Shown: piece after piece, positions 51,147 through 62,996 of the stretch
How positions within the stretch are numbered: position 1 is the stretch's first letter
How the letters are laid out: every line of letters begins with the position of its first letter
Origin: Deinococcus sp. AB2017081
Lineage (GTDB): Bacteria; Deinococcota; Deinococci; Deinococcales; Deinococcaceae
Direction: 5' to 3'
Length of the DNA stretch: 64,000 bases
Assembly (NCBI RefSeq): GCF_034440735.1
Contig: NZ_CP140098.1
Location: forward strand, 1,543,501 to 1,607,500
Notes under the pieces: model-generated
Seen by the model: the letters and a program-made list of their open reading frames with translations, nothing else
Told to the model about the DNA's origin: nothing
Databases searched by the model: none
Program-made: the position numbers and the translations under genes

Positions 51147-52295
51147 CTATGGGCCGTCCGTGTAGATCCGGCTGGGGTAGTAGTACTTCTGGAGCAGCAG
51201 CTTGCCCAGGGCCACAGTGGGAACAGCCAGCAGCGCCCCCACGAAGCCCAGCAGCGCGACCCCGATCAGGATGGCGACCAGCACCGTGACCGGGTGCAGG
51301 TCGGTGGTGCGGCTCAGGATGTACGGGCTCAGGAAGTTGCCCTCGATCTGGTTGGCGGCGACGAACACCACGATGACCAGGATGGCCTTGAGGCCGGCGC
51401 CGGGCAGGGTGAAGGCCAGCAGCAGGGCGGGAGTCGCGCCGATGATCGGCCCCAGGTACGGCACGATATTGAAGGCCCCCGCCAGGAAGCCGATGGCGGC
51501 GGCGCTGGGAATCCCGACGATGGTCAGGCCCAGCCACACGAACACGCCGATGAACGCGGCGATCAGCAGTTGCCCACGCACATACCCGCCGACCGAGGTG
51601 CCGACCAGATCCGACAGCTCCAGCACCCGCGGCTGCCACGGCCGGGGGAAGATGCCCAGCAGGGTCGCGTTGATGCGGGAGTAGTCGAGCATGAGATAGA
51701 TGCTCAGCAGCAGGATCAGCAGCACCTGACCCACCGCGCCGCCGATCGAGAGCAGCCCGCTGAAGACCGTGCCGGTCGAGCTCAGCGCGTTCTGCAGGAT
51801 CGGCACGATGTTGTCACCGAGGTTCTGGACGTAATTCTGCGCGGCCTCCACGATCCGCTCCCGCGCGCCGTCCAGCCCGCTCACGCCCCGGCTGGTGAGC
51901 CACCGGGTCATCGAGTCGAAGGTGTCGCCGGCCGAGCCGATCAGCCCCGGCAGCTTCTGCAGGAGTTGCACGAGCTGCGTACTCACCGTGACGAGCAGCG
52001 CGCCCGCCAGACCAAGAACGCCCAGGAAGATCAGCACCACGAAGAACACGCCGAGTCCCCGGCTGACCCGGCCGCGCTGGAGCCACACCAGCAGGGGGTT
52101 GGCCAGATACGCGATCAGGAAGGCCACGGCAAAATCGACCAGCACCGAGCGGATCTGACCGGTGATGCGCCACGCAAGATACGCGGCGAGCAGGAAGACG
52201 ATCAGCCGGATCCACGGACTGGCCCACGCGTACTCGAAGGCCGTGGGCGGACGCGCGGGGCGCAGGGTGCCGGAAGGAGGGGGACGGGGACTCAC
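51147..52295 (-). CDS. AI-2E-family membrane transporter
   Basis: 382 residues with about eight membrane helices and the family signatures AVAFLIAYLANPLLVWLQR and NIVPYLGPIIGATPA near helices 6-7. The family has been linked to Na+/H+ exchange and to autoinducer export; the cargo here is unknown. GTG 52295 with a TACAGT box 9 nt upstream. It lies downstream of rodZ with a separate promoter. Confidence 0.88.
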   Translation of the reverse strand: MSPRPPPSGTLRPARPPTAFEYAWASPWIRLIVFLLAAYLAWRITGQIRSVLVDFAVAFLIAYLANPLLVWLQRGRVSRGLGVFFVVLIFLGVLGLAGALLVTVSTQLVQLLQKLPGLIGSAGDTFDSMTRWLTSRGVSGLDGARERIVEAAQNYVQNLGDNIVPILQNALSSTGTVFSGLLSIGGAVGQVLLILLLSIYLMLDYSRINATLLGIFPRPWQPRVLELSDLVGTSVGGYVRGQLLIAAFIGVFVWLGLTIVGIPSAAAIGFLAGAFNIVPYLGPIIGATPALLLAFTLPGAGLKAILVIVVFVAANQIEGNFLSPYILSRTTDLHPVTVLVAILIGVALLGFVGALLAVPTVALGKLLLQKYYYPSRIYTDGP

Positions 52296-52304
52296 GTTCC
52301 GTTC

Positions 52305-52310
52305 ACTGTA
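52305..52310 (-). promoter_or_regulatory. -10 TACAGT, leaderless promoter
   Basis: It ends 9 nt before the GTG at 52295. Confidence 0.55.
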
Positions 52311-52367
52311 CGGTACGTGGCCCGGTGCTCAGTAGAGGATGGCCGGCGGATAAAGGCCGGATGGGGA

Positions 52368-53405
52368 TCAGTACGACCGCGTGACGACCTGTCCGTTCTG
52401 GCCCATCGGCTGTGCCGCCGCGCCGTTCACGCTGACCCGCACGCCGCCGGCGTTTCCGGCACGGATGGTCACGCCTGCCGGAAAGCCCTTGACACTGCCG
52501 GCCGGGGGCGTCCCCTGGTACAGGATCACGCCGCCAGGGCCCGTCACGCGTGTCCACGAGGGCGCAGCGAAGGTCACGCTGACGGCGGCGCGGGGTGCAG
52601 CCGGGGTGCTGGTGCCGGTCGCCGCCGGGGTGGTGCCAGCGGGGGTCACGGTGGGGGCGCTGCCCGGCCGGTTCAGGTCGGCCAGGGCGCTCCGGCCGCT
52701 GCCCGCGACCGGCAGGGTGGCCCGCAGGTTGCGGCCGCGATCCAGGGTGACCGTCTGTTTCAGGGGCTGGCGGCCACTCAGTTCCACGCGCAGTTCAGCC
52801 CGGTCGCGCCGGTCGACCGGGAAGGCAGTCAGCGGCGTGGTGCCCAGGTCGCGGTTGTCGAGGTACACCCGCGCGCCGCTGGGCACGCTCTTGACCGTGA
52901 GCCGCACGGTGGTCGGCACCGGAGCCGCCGGAGGTGTGGCGGCCGGCGTGGTCTGGGCCGGCGCTGTCTGCGCCGGTGTGGTCTGGACGGGTGCCGTCTC
53001 GGAGACGGGAGCGACGGCCACCGGTGCGGGCCGTGAGGACACGAAGGCGTAGTAGCCGCCGGCCCCCAGGACGATCACGCCGGTCAGGAGACCCGCCAGC
53101 AGGGCAGGATTGACACCGTTCGTGGTTCGTACCGGACTGCCGGCGCCGCGCAGGCTCTGCGCCACCTCGGGCGTGGGGGGGACGCTGCGGTCGAATTCCG
53201 CGATCAGCGGCGTGGGATCGAGCTGCAGCTCACGGGCATAGCGTTGCAGGTACGACCGGGCAAAGGTGCGTTCAGGGAGCAGGGCGGTGTTGCCGTCCTC
53301 CAGGGCACGCAGGTAGTCGCCACGGATCTTGGTGCGAACCGAGAGTTCCTGGGTGCTCAGGCCCAGGGCCTCCCGGGCCTGTTTCAGCGTGCTGCCGAAG
53401 CTCAT
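52368..53405 (-). CDS. RodZ-like cytoskeletal protein
   Basis: 345 residues. Cytosolic helix-turn-helix ~1-70 (FGSTLKQAREALGLSTQELSVRT), one membrane helix ~100-122, an Ala/Thr/Pro linker with TPAQT units, a PEGA domain ~165-235 (VPSGARVYLDNRDLGTTPL) and a C-terminal beta-domain ~270-345 like DUF4115. This order is that of RodZ, which links MreB to the envelope, with a PEGA insert added. The ATG at 53405 follows AAGGTGGGG. Upstream frame extends through the permease gene antisense. Confidence 0.87.
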   Translation of the reverse strand: MSFGSTLKQAREALGLSTQELSVRTKIRGDYLRALEDGNTALLPERTFARSYLQRYARELQLDPTPLIAEFDRSVPPTPEVAQSLRGAGSPVRTTNGVNPALLAGLLTGVIVLGAGGYYAFVSSRPAPVAVAPVSETAPVQTTPAQTAPAQTTPAATPPAAPVPTTVRLTVKSVPSGARVYLDNRDLGTTPLTAFPVDRRDRAELRVELSGRQPLKQTVTLDRGRNLRATLPVAGSGRSALADLNRPGSAPTVTPAGTTPAATGTSTPAAPRAAVSVTFAAPSWTRVTGPGGVILYQGTPPAGSVKGFPAGVTIRAGNAGGVRVSVNGAAAQPMGQNGQVVTRSY

Positions 53406-53458
53406 GATCCCCACCTTAACCTTTTTTGAATGTTGGGCCTGCTGGAAGCGTGGCCGGC

Positions 53459-54369
53459 CTAGCCATCGTAGGGCCGTCCCAGTGCCTGGGGAGCCCGGCT
53501 GCGGCCCGTCAGGATCAGGGCCAGGATCGTGATCGCGTAGGGCAGGGCACTGACCAGCGTGGGCGGCAGGAGGTCGCTGCCGCCCAGCGCAATCGAGAGG
53601 GCCTGCAGGAAGCCGAACAGCACCGTGGCCCCCAGCACCCCCAGCGGTTTCCACTGGCCGAAGATCAGGGCTGCCAGGGCGATGAAGCCGCTGCCGGCGC
53701 TGATGTTGCGCACATACGAATCCAGGTTCCCGATGCTCAGGAACACCCCGGCCGTACCCGCCAGCACGCCCGAGAGGATCACGGCCGAGTAGCGCATGCG
53801 CCGCACGTTCACGCCCATGCTGGCGGCCGCGCCCGGCTGCTCGCCGGTGGCCCGCAGGCGCAGCCCGTAGGGGGTGCGGTACAGCACGTACCACGTCAGC
53901 GCCACCACCGCGAACGCGAAGTACACCGGCGGCGAGAAGCGCAGTTCGCCCACGCCCCACAGCGGGAGCCCCTGTTCCAGCTTGGGGCTCTCGGTGGACG
54001 TCTGGTACAGCGCGGTGAGGATGACTGCGGGAACACCCGTGGCGAGCAGGTTGATGGCCGTGCCGCTGATGACCTGATCGGCGCGGTACCTGATGCTCAG
54101 GACGGCGTGGATCCACGCGACCAGGCCGCCGACGATCATGCCGGCCAGCCAGCCGAACCACGGGGCCAGTGCGCCCAGGCTGGGTTCCAGGCTCTTGGCC
54201 GCGACCGCGCCGGCCAGCGCCCCGAAGATGATCAGTCCGTCCAGCGCGATGTTCACCACGCCGCTGCGCTCGCTGAACAGGCCACCCAGGGCCGTCAGCA
54301 GCAGCGGCACGACCGAGCGGATGAAGGTCGCCAGGAAGGCGGCCGTGAAGATCTGTGCCACCAGGTCGT

Positions 54370-54373
<4 letters not shown>
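53459..54373 (-). CDS. ABC transporter permease, BMP/nucleoside type (second subunit)
   Basis: 304 residues, eight to nine membrane helices; GGLFSERSGVVNIALDGLIIFGALAGAV is the hallmark of the simple-sugar/nucleoside (BMP, PnrA-type) importer permeases. Overlaps the upstream permease gene by ATGA. The cognate ATPase and substrate-binding lipoprotein are not next to it. Confidence 0.93.
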
Positions 54374-56343
<1,970 letters not shown>

Positions 56344-56349
56344 GCGGTC

Positions 56350-56355
56350 ATTGTA
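56350..56355 (-). promoter_or_regulatory. -10 TACAAT, leaderless promoter
   Basis: It ends 6 nt before the GTG at 56343. Confidence 0.7.
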
Positions 56356-56413
56356 CGGGCCGGCCCGGATCGCGGCGAGCTTCGGCGGCACGCGCCGGCG
56401 TGACCCGGGCTGC

Positions 56414-56419
56414 TATGCT
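56414..56419 (+). promoter_or_regulatory. -10 TATGCT, ndk promoter
   Basis: It ends 10 nt before the ndk ATG; leaderless or a leader of a few nt. Confidence 0.55.
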
Positions 56420-56429
56420 CGCGGGCGGT

Positions 56430-56846
56430 ATGGAACGCACCTTTGCCATGATCAAGCCCGACGGTGTCCGTCGCGGCCTCACCCCGGAGATCCTCGCCCG
56501 CATCGCCCGCAAGGGCTACCGCGTGGTCGGCCTCAAGCAGATGGTCATTCCCCGTGACGTGGCGGAGACGCACTACGGCGAACACCGCGAGCGTCCCTTC
56601 TTCGGCGAACTCGTGGCCTTCATCACGGGTGGGCCGGTGGTCGCGATCGCGCTGGAGGGCGAGAACGCCATCAGCGGCTGGCGCGGCATGATGGGCGCCA
56701 CCAATCCGGCCAATGCCGCGCCCGGCACGATCCGCGCGGATTTCGCCACGACCACCGGCGAGAACGTGACGCACGGCAGCGACAGTCCCGAGAGTGCCGA
56801 GCGTGAGCTGGGGCTGTTCTTCGCGGCCAGCGAACTGCTGGACTGA
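56430..56846 (+). CDS. ndk: Nucleoside diphosphate kinase
   Basis: 138 residues, the normal length. Transfers the gamma-phosphate from ATP to NDPs via phospho-His115 ([15 protein letters not shown] is the active-site signature). [22 protein letters not shown] and [19 protein letters not shown] complete the family pattern. Single gene. Confidence 0.98.
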   Translation: MERTFAMIKPDGVRRGLTPEILARIARKGYRVVGLKQMVIPRDVAETHYGEHRERPFFGELVAFITGGPVVAIALEGENAISGWRGMMGATNPANAAPGTIRADFATTTGENVTHGSDSPESAERELGLFFAASELLD

Positions 56847-56872
56847 CCCCGTCGCGTCACCGAGCACGCACC

Positions 56873-56917
56873 GCCGCCGTCCGGAGGAGTCGCAGCGGCC
56901 CCACCCAGGACGGCGGC
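56873..56917 (+). terminator. ndk terminator candidate
   Basis: Perfect 10-base arms (56873-56882 and 56908-56917) with a 25-base loop. Confidence 0.5.
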
Positions 56918-56965
56918 CGCAAGGTTCCTGTGACGTTTCGGCCCGTAGGATCACGCCCAGGGGTC

Positions 56966-58009
56966 ATGTCCAGGCGCACCACTCCACTTTATGAACTGCT
57001 GCTGCGCAGCCAGCAGTACATCGTGTATGCCGCCAGTGCGGCGTACATCGTGTACGCCCTGCTGACCGCCCTGATCGATCCGCCTGGCGTGTTCCCCGTG
57101 GCGTATCAGGTGCCCAAATACTGGGCCGCGCTGTTCGCGCTGGCGACCATCGTTGCGGTGGCTGCCGCCCCGCACCGGCTCAAGCAGTTGTATGTGCTCA
57201 CCACGGTCGGGTACCTCCTGGCCACCATCGTCGAGATCCCGAGGGCCGTGAGCTACGGCGCGATGCCCATGCACCTGACGCTGTGGCTCACGCTGAACGT
57301 CCTCGTGTCCTTCGTCGTCTTTGGAGCGCGGCAGGGCGCGGCACTGATCGCGGTCAGTGTCGCCGTGATGCTGGGAGCGCTGATCGTCCATGGCCCCCTG
57401 GCCCCGCCGCAGCTGTCGGACTGGGTCACGGTGGCGGTGGTCATGGGCGTGACCGGCATCATTGCCTACACCCTGATGAATTTCATCGAGAACAACATGC
57501 TGCAGCACGCCGAGGACAGCGAGAAGCTGCGCGCGGCCCGGCTGGACGCCGTGACCGACGTGTACGGGCGCGGGGCCATCGAGGAAGAGCTGCACCACGC
57601 GATGGATCATGCCCGCCGCATCAACTCGCCCCTGAGCATCGTCGTGGCGGATATCGACCACTTCAAGCAGGTGAACGACCAGCACGGCCACGCCTTCGGG
57701 GACGACGTGCTGCGGGCGGTCGGCAAGCGGCTGCGGCGCAACGTGGGCGGGATCGGCGGGATGGTGGGCCGCTGGGGCGGCGAGGAATTCATCGTGCTGC
57801 TGCCGGGGGTGGCAAAACCGGACGCCCTGGTGCTGGCCGAGCGGCTGCGCCGTGAGATCGGGGACACCCCCCTGGCCGGCCTGCCGGTCACCGCCAGTTT
57901 CGGTGTGGCGTCGTACCGGGGCTCGGGCGACACGCCGGATCAGCTGTTCGGCCGCGCGGACATGGCCATGTACGAGGCCAAGCGCTCCGGGCGCAACGCG
58001 GTGCGCTGA
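56966..58009 (+). CDS. Membrane diguanylate cyclase
   Basis: 347 residues. About six membrane helices (~18-185) form a sensory membrane domain, then a GGDEF domain with the active motif GGEEF (271-275) and IVVADIDHFKQVNDQHGHAFGDDVL for metal and GTP binding. The inhibitory RxxD five residues before GGEEF is absent, so product inhibition is not expected. Makes c-di-GMP from two GTP. ATG 56966 is preceded by AGGGGTC; a TAGGAT box is 14 nt upstream, giving a short leader. Confidence 0.92.
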   Translation: MSRRTTPLYELLLRSQQYIVYAASAAYIVYALLTALIDPPGVFPVAYQVPKYWAALFALATIVAVAAAPHRLKQLYVLTTVGYLLATIVEIPRAVSYGAMPMHLTLWLTLNVLVSFVVFGARQGAALIAVSVAVMLGALIVHGPLAPPQLSDWVTVAVVMGVTGIIAYTLMNFIENNMLQHAEDSEKLRAARLDAVTDVYGRGAIEEELHHAMDHARRINSPLSIVVADIDHFKQVNDQHGHAFGDDVLRAVGKRLRRNVGGIGGMVGRWGGEEFIVLLPGVAKPDALVLAERLRREIGDTPLAGLPVTASFGVASYRGSGDTPDQLFGRADMAMYEAKRSGRNAVR

Positions 58010-58075
58010 CCGCGGTCATCCGCTGCACCCAGGGCCGGAACGCACCCCCCTGGGCCGCTCCGGGTGCTGTGAGCG

Positions 58076-58531
58076 TTACCGGAAGGCGTCCAGCAGAGCC
58101 GGCGCCCGCTGGGCCGCATAGCCCCGCGTGAGCAGGTGCACGCCGTCCGCTGTGCGCAGCACCAGCACGTCTTTCAGGGCCGAGGTCGCCGCCGGCCTCA
58201 GCCCCTCGCCCTGGGGCGTGGACACCGAGCGGGCGCCGGCTCCGGCGGCATCCCGGGCGCTGAACTCCGGCCGCGTGATCACCAGATCCCATGCCTGGGC
58301 GCGGGAGTCACCGTCATAGGTGATGGTCATGGCGGCGGCGTCCAGCGGGGGGCGGGTCGTCCAGACGACCGTGCGCAGGCCGCCGCCCACGCGCTCGCGG
58401 CGGTCGGACTGCGCGTCGTAGGTGCCGTTGGCGGTGAAGACCAGCCGCTGCTCCAGCGTGTCGGCTGCCGGATTGCGCTGGCAGCCCACCAGCAGTGCGG
58501 CCAGCACCAGGGACGCGCGGAGGACAGTCAT
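58076..58531 (-). CDS. Small lipoprotein, unknown
   Basis: 151 residues with lipobox LLVGC (Cys17). The mature part looks like a single beta-rich domain (LVFTANGTYDAQSDRRE, AAMTITYDGDSRAQAWDLVI, DVLVLRTADGVHLLTRGY). No family recognised. Start at 58531 is set by TATGGT 6 nt upstream. Divergent from the small membrane protein at 58584. Confidence 0.75.
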   Translation of the reverse strand: MTVLRASLVLAALLVGCQRNPAADTLEQRLVFTANGTYDAQSDRRERVGGGLRTVVWTTRPPLDAAAMTITYDGDSRAQAWDLVITRPEFSARDAAGAGARSVSTPQGEGLRPAATSALKDVLVLRTADGVHLLTRGYAAQRAPALLDAFR

Positions 58532-58537
58532 GGCCGC

Positions 58538-58543
58538 ACCATA
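58538..58543 (-). promoter_or_regulatory. -10 TATGGT, leaderless promoter
   Basis: It ends 6 nt before the ATG at 58531; overlaps the reverse promoter region of the 58584 gene. Confidence 0.6.
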
Positions 58544-58571
58544 CGTCCCGGCACTCCCGTCGGCCATGTGC

Positions 58572-58577
58572 AAACAT
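58572..58577 (+). promoter_or_regulatory. -10 candidate AAACAT
   Basis: It ends 6 nt before ATG 58584; a weak match, supported only by spacing. Confidence 0.3.
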
Positions 58578-58583
58578 CCCGGC

Positions 58584-58901
58584 ATGGAGGCCCACCGCGC
58601 CCTGCTGACCGTGACGGGCGGTCTGCTGCTCGTCCTGATGGCGCTGGGGCTGTCGCTGCAGCTCGGGTATCGCCGGACGGCGGCCCGCTGGCCGCACCAC
58701 GCGCTGTACTTCGTGGTCGTCGCGGGCACGGCGGTCTCGGCGCTGCTGGGGTGGCGGGCCGGTGCGGCGGCCCTGGCCCTGGGACCCGCGCTGGCACTGC
58801 TGCTCGCCATGCCCCGCACCCGGCCCGGCCGCGCCGGGCACTGGCGGCTGGCCGCGCTGGTGCTCATGGCCTATGTGCTGGGTGCCTGGGGCGCGTGGTA
58901 G
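58584..58901 (+). CDS. Small membrane protein, unknown
   Basis: 105 residues, three hydrophobic helices (about 10-30, 45-80, 88-105) with basic loops ([20 protein letters not shown]). No recognised family. An in-frame ATG at 58566 is the alternative start. It precedes the nitroreductase gene, which has its own promoter. Confidence 0.55.
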   Translation: MEAHRALLTVTGGLLLVLMALGLSLQLGYRRTAARWPHHALYFVVVAGTAVSALLGWRAGAAALALGPALALLLAMPRTRPGRAGHWRLAALVLMAYVLGAWGAW

Positions 58902-58919
58902 GGGGCCGGGGCGGGCTGG

Positions 58920-58925
58920 TAGCCT
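58920..58925 (+). promoter_or_regulatory. -10 TAGCCT, leaderless promoter
   Basis: It ends 7 nt before the ATG at 58933. Confidence 0.6.
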
Positions 58926-58932
58926 GGGCCGC

Positions 58933-59745
58933 ATGGAACTCATCGAGGGCATGCTGGCCCGGCGTACCACCAACGGCCCGTTCCGCCCGGAGCCGGTCAG
59001 CCGGGAGCACCAGCACACGCTCATGCGCGTGGCGCAGGCGGCCCCCAGCCACTTCAACTCGCAGCCGTGGCGCTTCGTGCTGATCGAGCATCCCGACACC
59101 ATCGCCCGCGTCGCGCAGCTCAGTGGGGACAGCATGACCGAGCTCATCGAGGCCGGCGTGTTCTTCGAGCGCTACCGCAAGTACTTCCGCTTCAACGCGC
59201 AGGAGATGGACGAGCGCCGCGACGGCATCCACATCGACCACCTGCCGGGGCCGCTGCGCCCCTTCACGCGGCAGATCTTCAGCGACGCGGGCCTGAAGCT
59301 CATGCGGCAGCTCGGGGTGCCGAAAAAACTCGGTGAGGACAACCGCCGGCTGGTCGCGGGCAGTCCGCTGCTGCTGGCGGCGCTGCTCGACCGGGAGGAA
59401 TACCGGCCCGGCGAACTCTCTGGCTTCTATTCCGTGTTCGGGCTGGGAGCTGCCATGGAGAACATCTGGAACGCGGTCGGGGCGCTGGGCATGGGCATCC
59501 AGTTCATCAGCACGCCCATGGAGATTCCCCGCCAGTGGCAGGCCATGCAGGCGCTGCTGCGGGTGCCGCCGGAGCTGGAACTCATGGCGGTGTACCGCCT
59601 GGGTTACCTGCCCGAGGGGGACGCGCGGCCCAGCATCGACTGGAGCAGCCGTCACCGCAAGACCCTGCCCCAGTTCGTGTTCCGCGAGACCTGCGACGTC
59701 CCCGAGGCCGGGCGGCCGGAGGCCGTGGACGGGGTGACCGCGTGA
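58933..59745 (+). CDS. FMN-dependent nitroreductase-family protein
   Basis: 270 residues. FMN-binding entry [17 protein letters not shown] followed by [18 protein letters not shown], and [22 protein letters not shown] later, as in nitroreductases and related flavoproteins. Longer than the minimal fold because of a helical insertion (~75-135). Substrate unknown. Overlaps the next gene by GTGA. Confidence 0.9.
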   Translation: MELIEGMLARRTTNGPFRPEPVSREHQHTLMRVAQAAPSHFNSQPWRFVLIEHPDTIARVAQLSGDSMTELIEAGVFFERYRKYFRFNAQEMDERRDGIHIDHLPGPLRPFTRQIFSDAGLKLMRQLGVPKKLGEDNRRLVAGSPLLLAALLDREEYRPGELSGFYSVFGLGAAMENIWNAVGALGMGIQFISTPMEIPRQWQAMQALLRVPPELELMAVYRLGYLPEGDARPSIDWSSRHRKTLPQFVFRETCDVPEAGRPEAVDGVTA

Positions 59746-60767
59746 CCCCGCTGAAGCTGCTCCACGTGGGCCTGGGCGGGTGGGGCCGCAGCTGGATGAC
59801 TGTGACGGCGGCGCAGGAGGAGGTCGAGGTCGTCGGCCACGTTGATGCCCACCCGGAGGCGCTGGCCCTGGCGCAGGCGCAGGGTGCGGCCCCGGACCGC
59901 TGTTTCCCGTCGCTGGAGGCAGCCCTGCACGGCGCCGGGGCACAGGCCGTGCTGGTGACCACGAACGCCGTGGGGCACGCTCCCGTGGCGCTGGCCGCGC
60001 TGGAGGCCGGTCTGCCGGTGCTGATCGAGAAGCCCTTCGCCACCAGCATCGAGGAGGCCCGCACGGTCGTGGAGGCCGCCGCCGCGAAGGGGCTCCCGCT
60101 GATGGTCAGCCAGAACTACCGCTTTCACCCGGCGGCGCAGGCCGCCGCTGCGTGGGTGAAGGCCGCGCCCTACGGTGAGGTCGGCGCGGCCGTGGTCGAG
60201 TTTCGCCGCGACAGCGCCCGCACCGCCGCCAGCGCCCACCACCTGCTGCCGCACCCGCTGCTGCTCGACATGGCGATCCACCACTTCGACCTGATGCGCT
60301 TCGTGCTGGGCCGCGAGGCCGTGAGCATCGACTGCCACGCCTTCAACCCCCCGTGGAGCCCCTTCCGCGATCCGGCGTCGGCAGTCGCCACCATCGACTT
60401 CACCGGCGGCGTGGTCGTCAGCTACCGGGGCACGTGGGCGAGTTCCGGCGTGAAGACTCCGTGGGCCGGCGAGTGGCGGCTGGACGCGACGGACGCCGAA
60501 CTGACGTGGACGGGCCGCGACGATCCTCCGGCGGACCGCGCGACCGTGCGCCCCGTCGGGAAGCGCCCCCGTGCCCTGCCGCTCCCGCCGGTCGTCGACC
60601 TCGACCGGGCCGGGGCGCTGGCCGAGTTCGTGCACGCGGTGCGCGAGGGACGCGAGCCGCAGAGCAGCGGGCGGGACAACCTGGGCAGCCTGGCGCTCGC
60701 CCTGGCCGCCATCCGCTCGGCGCAGGAGCGGCGCGGTGTGCCGCTGGCCGAGCTGCTGGAGGCGTGA
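59742..60767 (+). CDS. Gfo/Idh/MocA-family oxidoreductase
   Basis: 341 residues. N-terminal Rossmann fold with GLGGWGRSW for NAD(P), the EKPFATS motif and NYRFHPAA at the cofactor/substrate junction, then a beta-sheet substrate domain with [21 protein letters not shown]. Probably a sugar or sugar-like dehydrogenase. GTG 59742 inside the nitroreductase stop, so translationally coupled. Confidence 0.92.
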   Translation: MTPLKLLHVGLGGWGRSWMTVTAAQEEVEVVGHVDAHPEALALAQAQGAAPDRCFPSLEAALHGAGAQAVLVTTNAVGHAPVALAALEAGLPVLIEKPFATSIEEARTVVEAAAAKGLPLMVSQNYRFHPAAQAAAAWVKAAPYGEVGAAVVEFRRDSARTAASAHHLLPHPLLLDMAIHHFDLMRFVLGREAVSIDCHAFNPPWSPFRDPASAVATIDFTGGVVVSYRGTWASSGVKTPWAGEWRLDATDAELTWTGRDDPPADRATVRPVGKRPRALPLPPVVDLDRAGALAEFVHAVREGREPQSSGRDNLGSLALALAAIRSAQERRGVPLAELLEA

Positions 60768-60861
60768 CCGCGCGGCGTCCCGGATCGTGAAGGGACGTTC
60801 AGGAACCGGGGGGGGCACGGCCGCAGACACGGGCGCAGAATGCCGCCCGGAGGCATCACCC

Positions 60862-61764
60862 ATGACCAACACCACCGCATCCCTGAACGCCGCGCAGAGC
60901 GGCACCTTCCAGATCGGCGGCGACCTGAGCGTGAACCGCCTGGGCTACGGCGCCATGCGCATCACCGGCGACGGCATCTGGGGCGATCCCGCCGACCGGG
61001 AGGGCTCGCTCGCCACGCTGCGACGCCTGCCGGAACTGGGCGTGAACTTCATCGACACCGCCGACTCCTACGGCCCGGCCGTCAGTGAGGAACTGATCCG
61101 CGAGGCCCTGCATCCCTACGACTCGGTCGTGGTCGCCACCAAGGGCGGCCTGACGCGCACCGGCCCGGACGTGTGGACGCCGGTCGGTCGCCCCGAGTAC
61201 CTCAAGCAGCAGGCGTACATCTCCCGCCGCCGGCTGGGGGTCGAGGTCATCGACCTGTGGCAGCTGCACCGGATCGACCCCAAGGTACCCCGTGAGGAGC
61301 AGTTCGGCGCGATCCGTGAACTCATGGACGAGGGCGTGATCCGCCACGCTGGACTCTCGGAGGTCAGTGTCGAGGAGATCGAGGCCGCCCGGCAGGTGTT
61401 CCCCGTCGCCACCGTCCAGAACCTCTACAACCTCGTCAACCGCAAGTCCGAGGACGTGCTGGACTACTGCGAGCGGGAGACCATCGGCTTCATCCCGTGG
61501 TTCCCGCTGGCCGCCGGCAGTCTGGCCAGGGAGGGCAGCGTGCTCGCCGAGGTCGCGAAGCGCGTGAACGCCAGCCCGTCGCAGGTGGCCCTGGCGTGGG
61601 TGCTGCGCCGCAGCCCGGTCATGCTGCCCATCCCCGGCACAAGCAAGGTGAAGCACCTCGAGGAGAATGTCGCCGCCGCCAACGTGGATCTCTCCGACGA
61701 GGACTTCCACTCGCTGGACGAGGTCGGGAAGGCCGAGTGGGCGAAGGACAGCCAGCAGAGCTGA
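60862..61764 (+). CDS. Aldo/keto reductase
   Basis: 300 residues. [15 protein letters not shown] (Asp, Tyr), [11 protein letters not shown] (Lys) and LWQLHRID (His) are the AKR tetrad; [13 protein letters not shown] binds NADPH. Only distantly similar to the AKR at 47173. ATG 60862 follows CGGAGG. Separate from the oxidoreductase by 94 bp. Confidence 0.93.
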   Translation: MTNTTASLNAAQSGTFQIGGDLSVNRLGYGAMRITGDGIWGDPADREGSLATLRRLPELGVNFIDTADSYGPAVSEELIREALHPYDSVVVATKGGLTRTGPDVWTPVGRPEYLKQQAYISRRRLGVEVIDLWQLHRIDPKVPREEQFGAIRELMDEGVIRHAGLSEVSVEEIEAARQVFPVATVQNLYNLVNRKSEDVLDYCERETIGFIPWFPLAAGSLAREGSVLAEVAKRVNASPSQVALAWVLRRSPVMLPIPGTSKVKHLEENVAAANVDLSDEDFHSLDEVGKAEWAKDSQQS

Positions 61765-61779
61765 GCATGCCGCCCCGGT

Positions 61780-61810
61780 ACGCCCCTCTGCGCCCTGCGT
61801 GGAGGGGCGT
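61780..61810 (+). terminator. hairpin terminator
   Basis: Nine-base perfect arms (61780-61788 and 61802-61810), followed by TTCCC. Confidence 0.7.
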
Positions 61811-61870
61811 TTCCCTGCCCTGCGGGGCCGACTGAACCTCGTGGTACGGTTGCGTCCACCGTGCGGACGG

Positions 61871-61876
61871 CAGAAT
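61871..61876 (+). promoter_or_regulatory. -10 CAGAAT, leaderless promoter
   Basis: It ends 7 nt before ATG 61884; TTGCGT at 61850-61855 is a possible -35. Confidence 0.5.
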
Positions 61877-61883
61877 GCCCGGC

Positions 61884-62951
61884 ATGACTCCTTCCCGTGT
61901 GCCGGTCATCCGTGCCCTGGTGACCGGTACCCCGCCCCACCACACCCCGCAGACCGAGATCCGCGAGGCGGCCCGCACGCTGTTTCCGCGTCTGGCGGCC
62001 CGCCCACAGCTGCTGGATGTGTTCGACAACGCCCAGATCGACACCCGTGCCCTGGCCCGGCCGCTGGCGTGGTATCTCCAACCGCGCAGCTTCGGCGAGA
62101 AGAATGACGTGTTCATCGGGGAGGCGCGGGCCCTGATCCGGCGGCTGGGGGCCGAGGCGCTGGCCCAGGCCCAGATCGCGCCCGCCGAGGTCGATGCCGT
62201 GGTGGTCGTGACCACCAGTGGCCTGAGCACCCCCAGTCTGGATGCCGACCTGATCGGCTTCCTGGGGATCAATCCACACGCGGCGCGGCTGCCGGTGTGG
62301 GGCCTGGGCTGCGCGGGCGGTGCGGCCGGGCTGGCGCGGGCGGCCGATCTGGTGCGGGCCGGCTTCCGCCGCGTGCTGTATGTGGCGGTGGAGCTATGCT
62401 CGCTGACCCTCGTGAAGGGCGACGAATCCAAGAGCAACTTTGTGGGCACCGCCCTGTTCTCGGACGGTGGCGCGGCCCTTGTCATCACCGCGCCGGACGT
62501 GCCCGGCCCGCCCCCACTGGCGGCACTCTGCGGCGCGTACTCCACCCTGATCGAGCACAGCGAGGACATCATGGGCTGGGATGTCGTGGACGACGGCCTG
62601 AAGGTGCGCTTCTCCCGTGACATTCCCACCCTGGTGCGCGGCATGATGCGGGAGAACGTGCAGGAGGCGCTGGCCGCGCATGGGTGGTGCCGGGACAGCG
62701 TGACGCGCTTCGTGGTGCATCCCGGCGGCGTGAAGGTGCTCGCCGCCTACGAGGAGGCCCTGAGCCTGCCCGCCGGGGCACTGGACGCCAGCCGCCAAGT
62801 GCTGCGCGATTTCGGCAACATGAGCAGCGTAACCGTCCTGTTCGTCCTGGCCGAGACACTGCGGGATCGTCCCGCCGGCCGCGCCGTCCTGAGCGCCATG
62901 GGGCCGGGCTTCAGCGCGGAACACGTGCTGCTGGAATTTCCCGGCGAATAG
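61884..62951 (+). CDS. Type III polyketide synthase (chalcone/stilbene synthase family)
   Basis: 355 residues. Condenses malonyl-CoA onto an acyl-CoA starter. The Cys-His-Asn triad is present: Cys143 ([11 protein letters not shown]), His279 (VVHPGGVKV) and Asn312 (FGNMSSVTV). Length and the ending [13 protein letters not shown] are typical. No methyltransferase, oxygenase or prenyltransferase partner lies within the window, so the product is unknown (in other bacteria these make alkylpyrones or alkylresorcinols). Start chosen at 61884 because of CAGAAT 7 nt upstream; ATG 61875 falls within that box. Confidence 0.95.
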   Translation: MTPSRVPVIRALVTGTPPHHTPQTEIREAARTLFPRLAARPQLLDVFDNAQIDTRALARPLAWYLQPRSFGEKNDVFIGEARALIRRLGAEALAQAQIAPAEVDAVVVVTTSGLSTPSLDADLIGFLGINPHAARLPVWGLGCAGGAAGLARAADLVRAGFRRVLYVAVELCSLTLVKGDESKSNFVGTALFSDGGAALVITAPDVPGPPPLAALCGAYSTLIEHSEDIMGWDVVDDGLKVRFSRDIPTLVRGMMRENVQEALAAHGWCRDSVTRFVVHPGGVKVLAAYEEALSLPAGALDASRQVLRDFGNMSSVTVLFVLAETLRDRPAGRAVLSAMGPGFSAEHVLLEFPGE

Positions 62952-62952
62952 G

Positions 62953-62984
62953 AGAGGGGCAAGTCACACTGGACTTGCCCCTCT
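62953..62984. terminator. bidirectional terminator
   Basis: Perfect 13-base arms (62953-62965 and 62972-62984), loop ACACTG, between convergent stops. Confidence 0.85.
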
Positions 62985-62996
62985 GATCCGGTGCGT

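Noticed and set aside
59067..60790. Several frames antisense or offset to the nitroreductase and oxidoreductase genes.
   Set aside because: All are explained by high GC at third positions; the real genes have complete family motifs.
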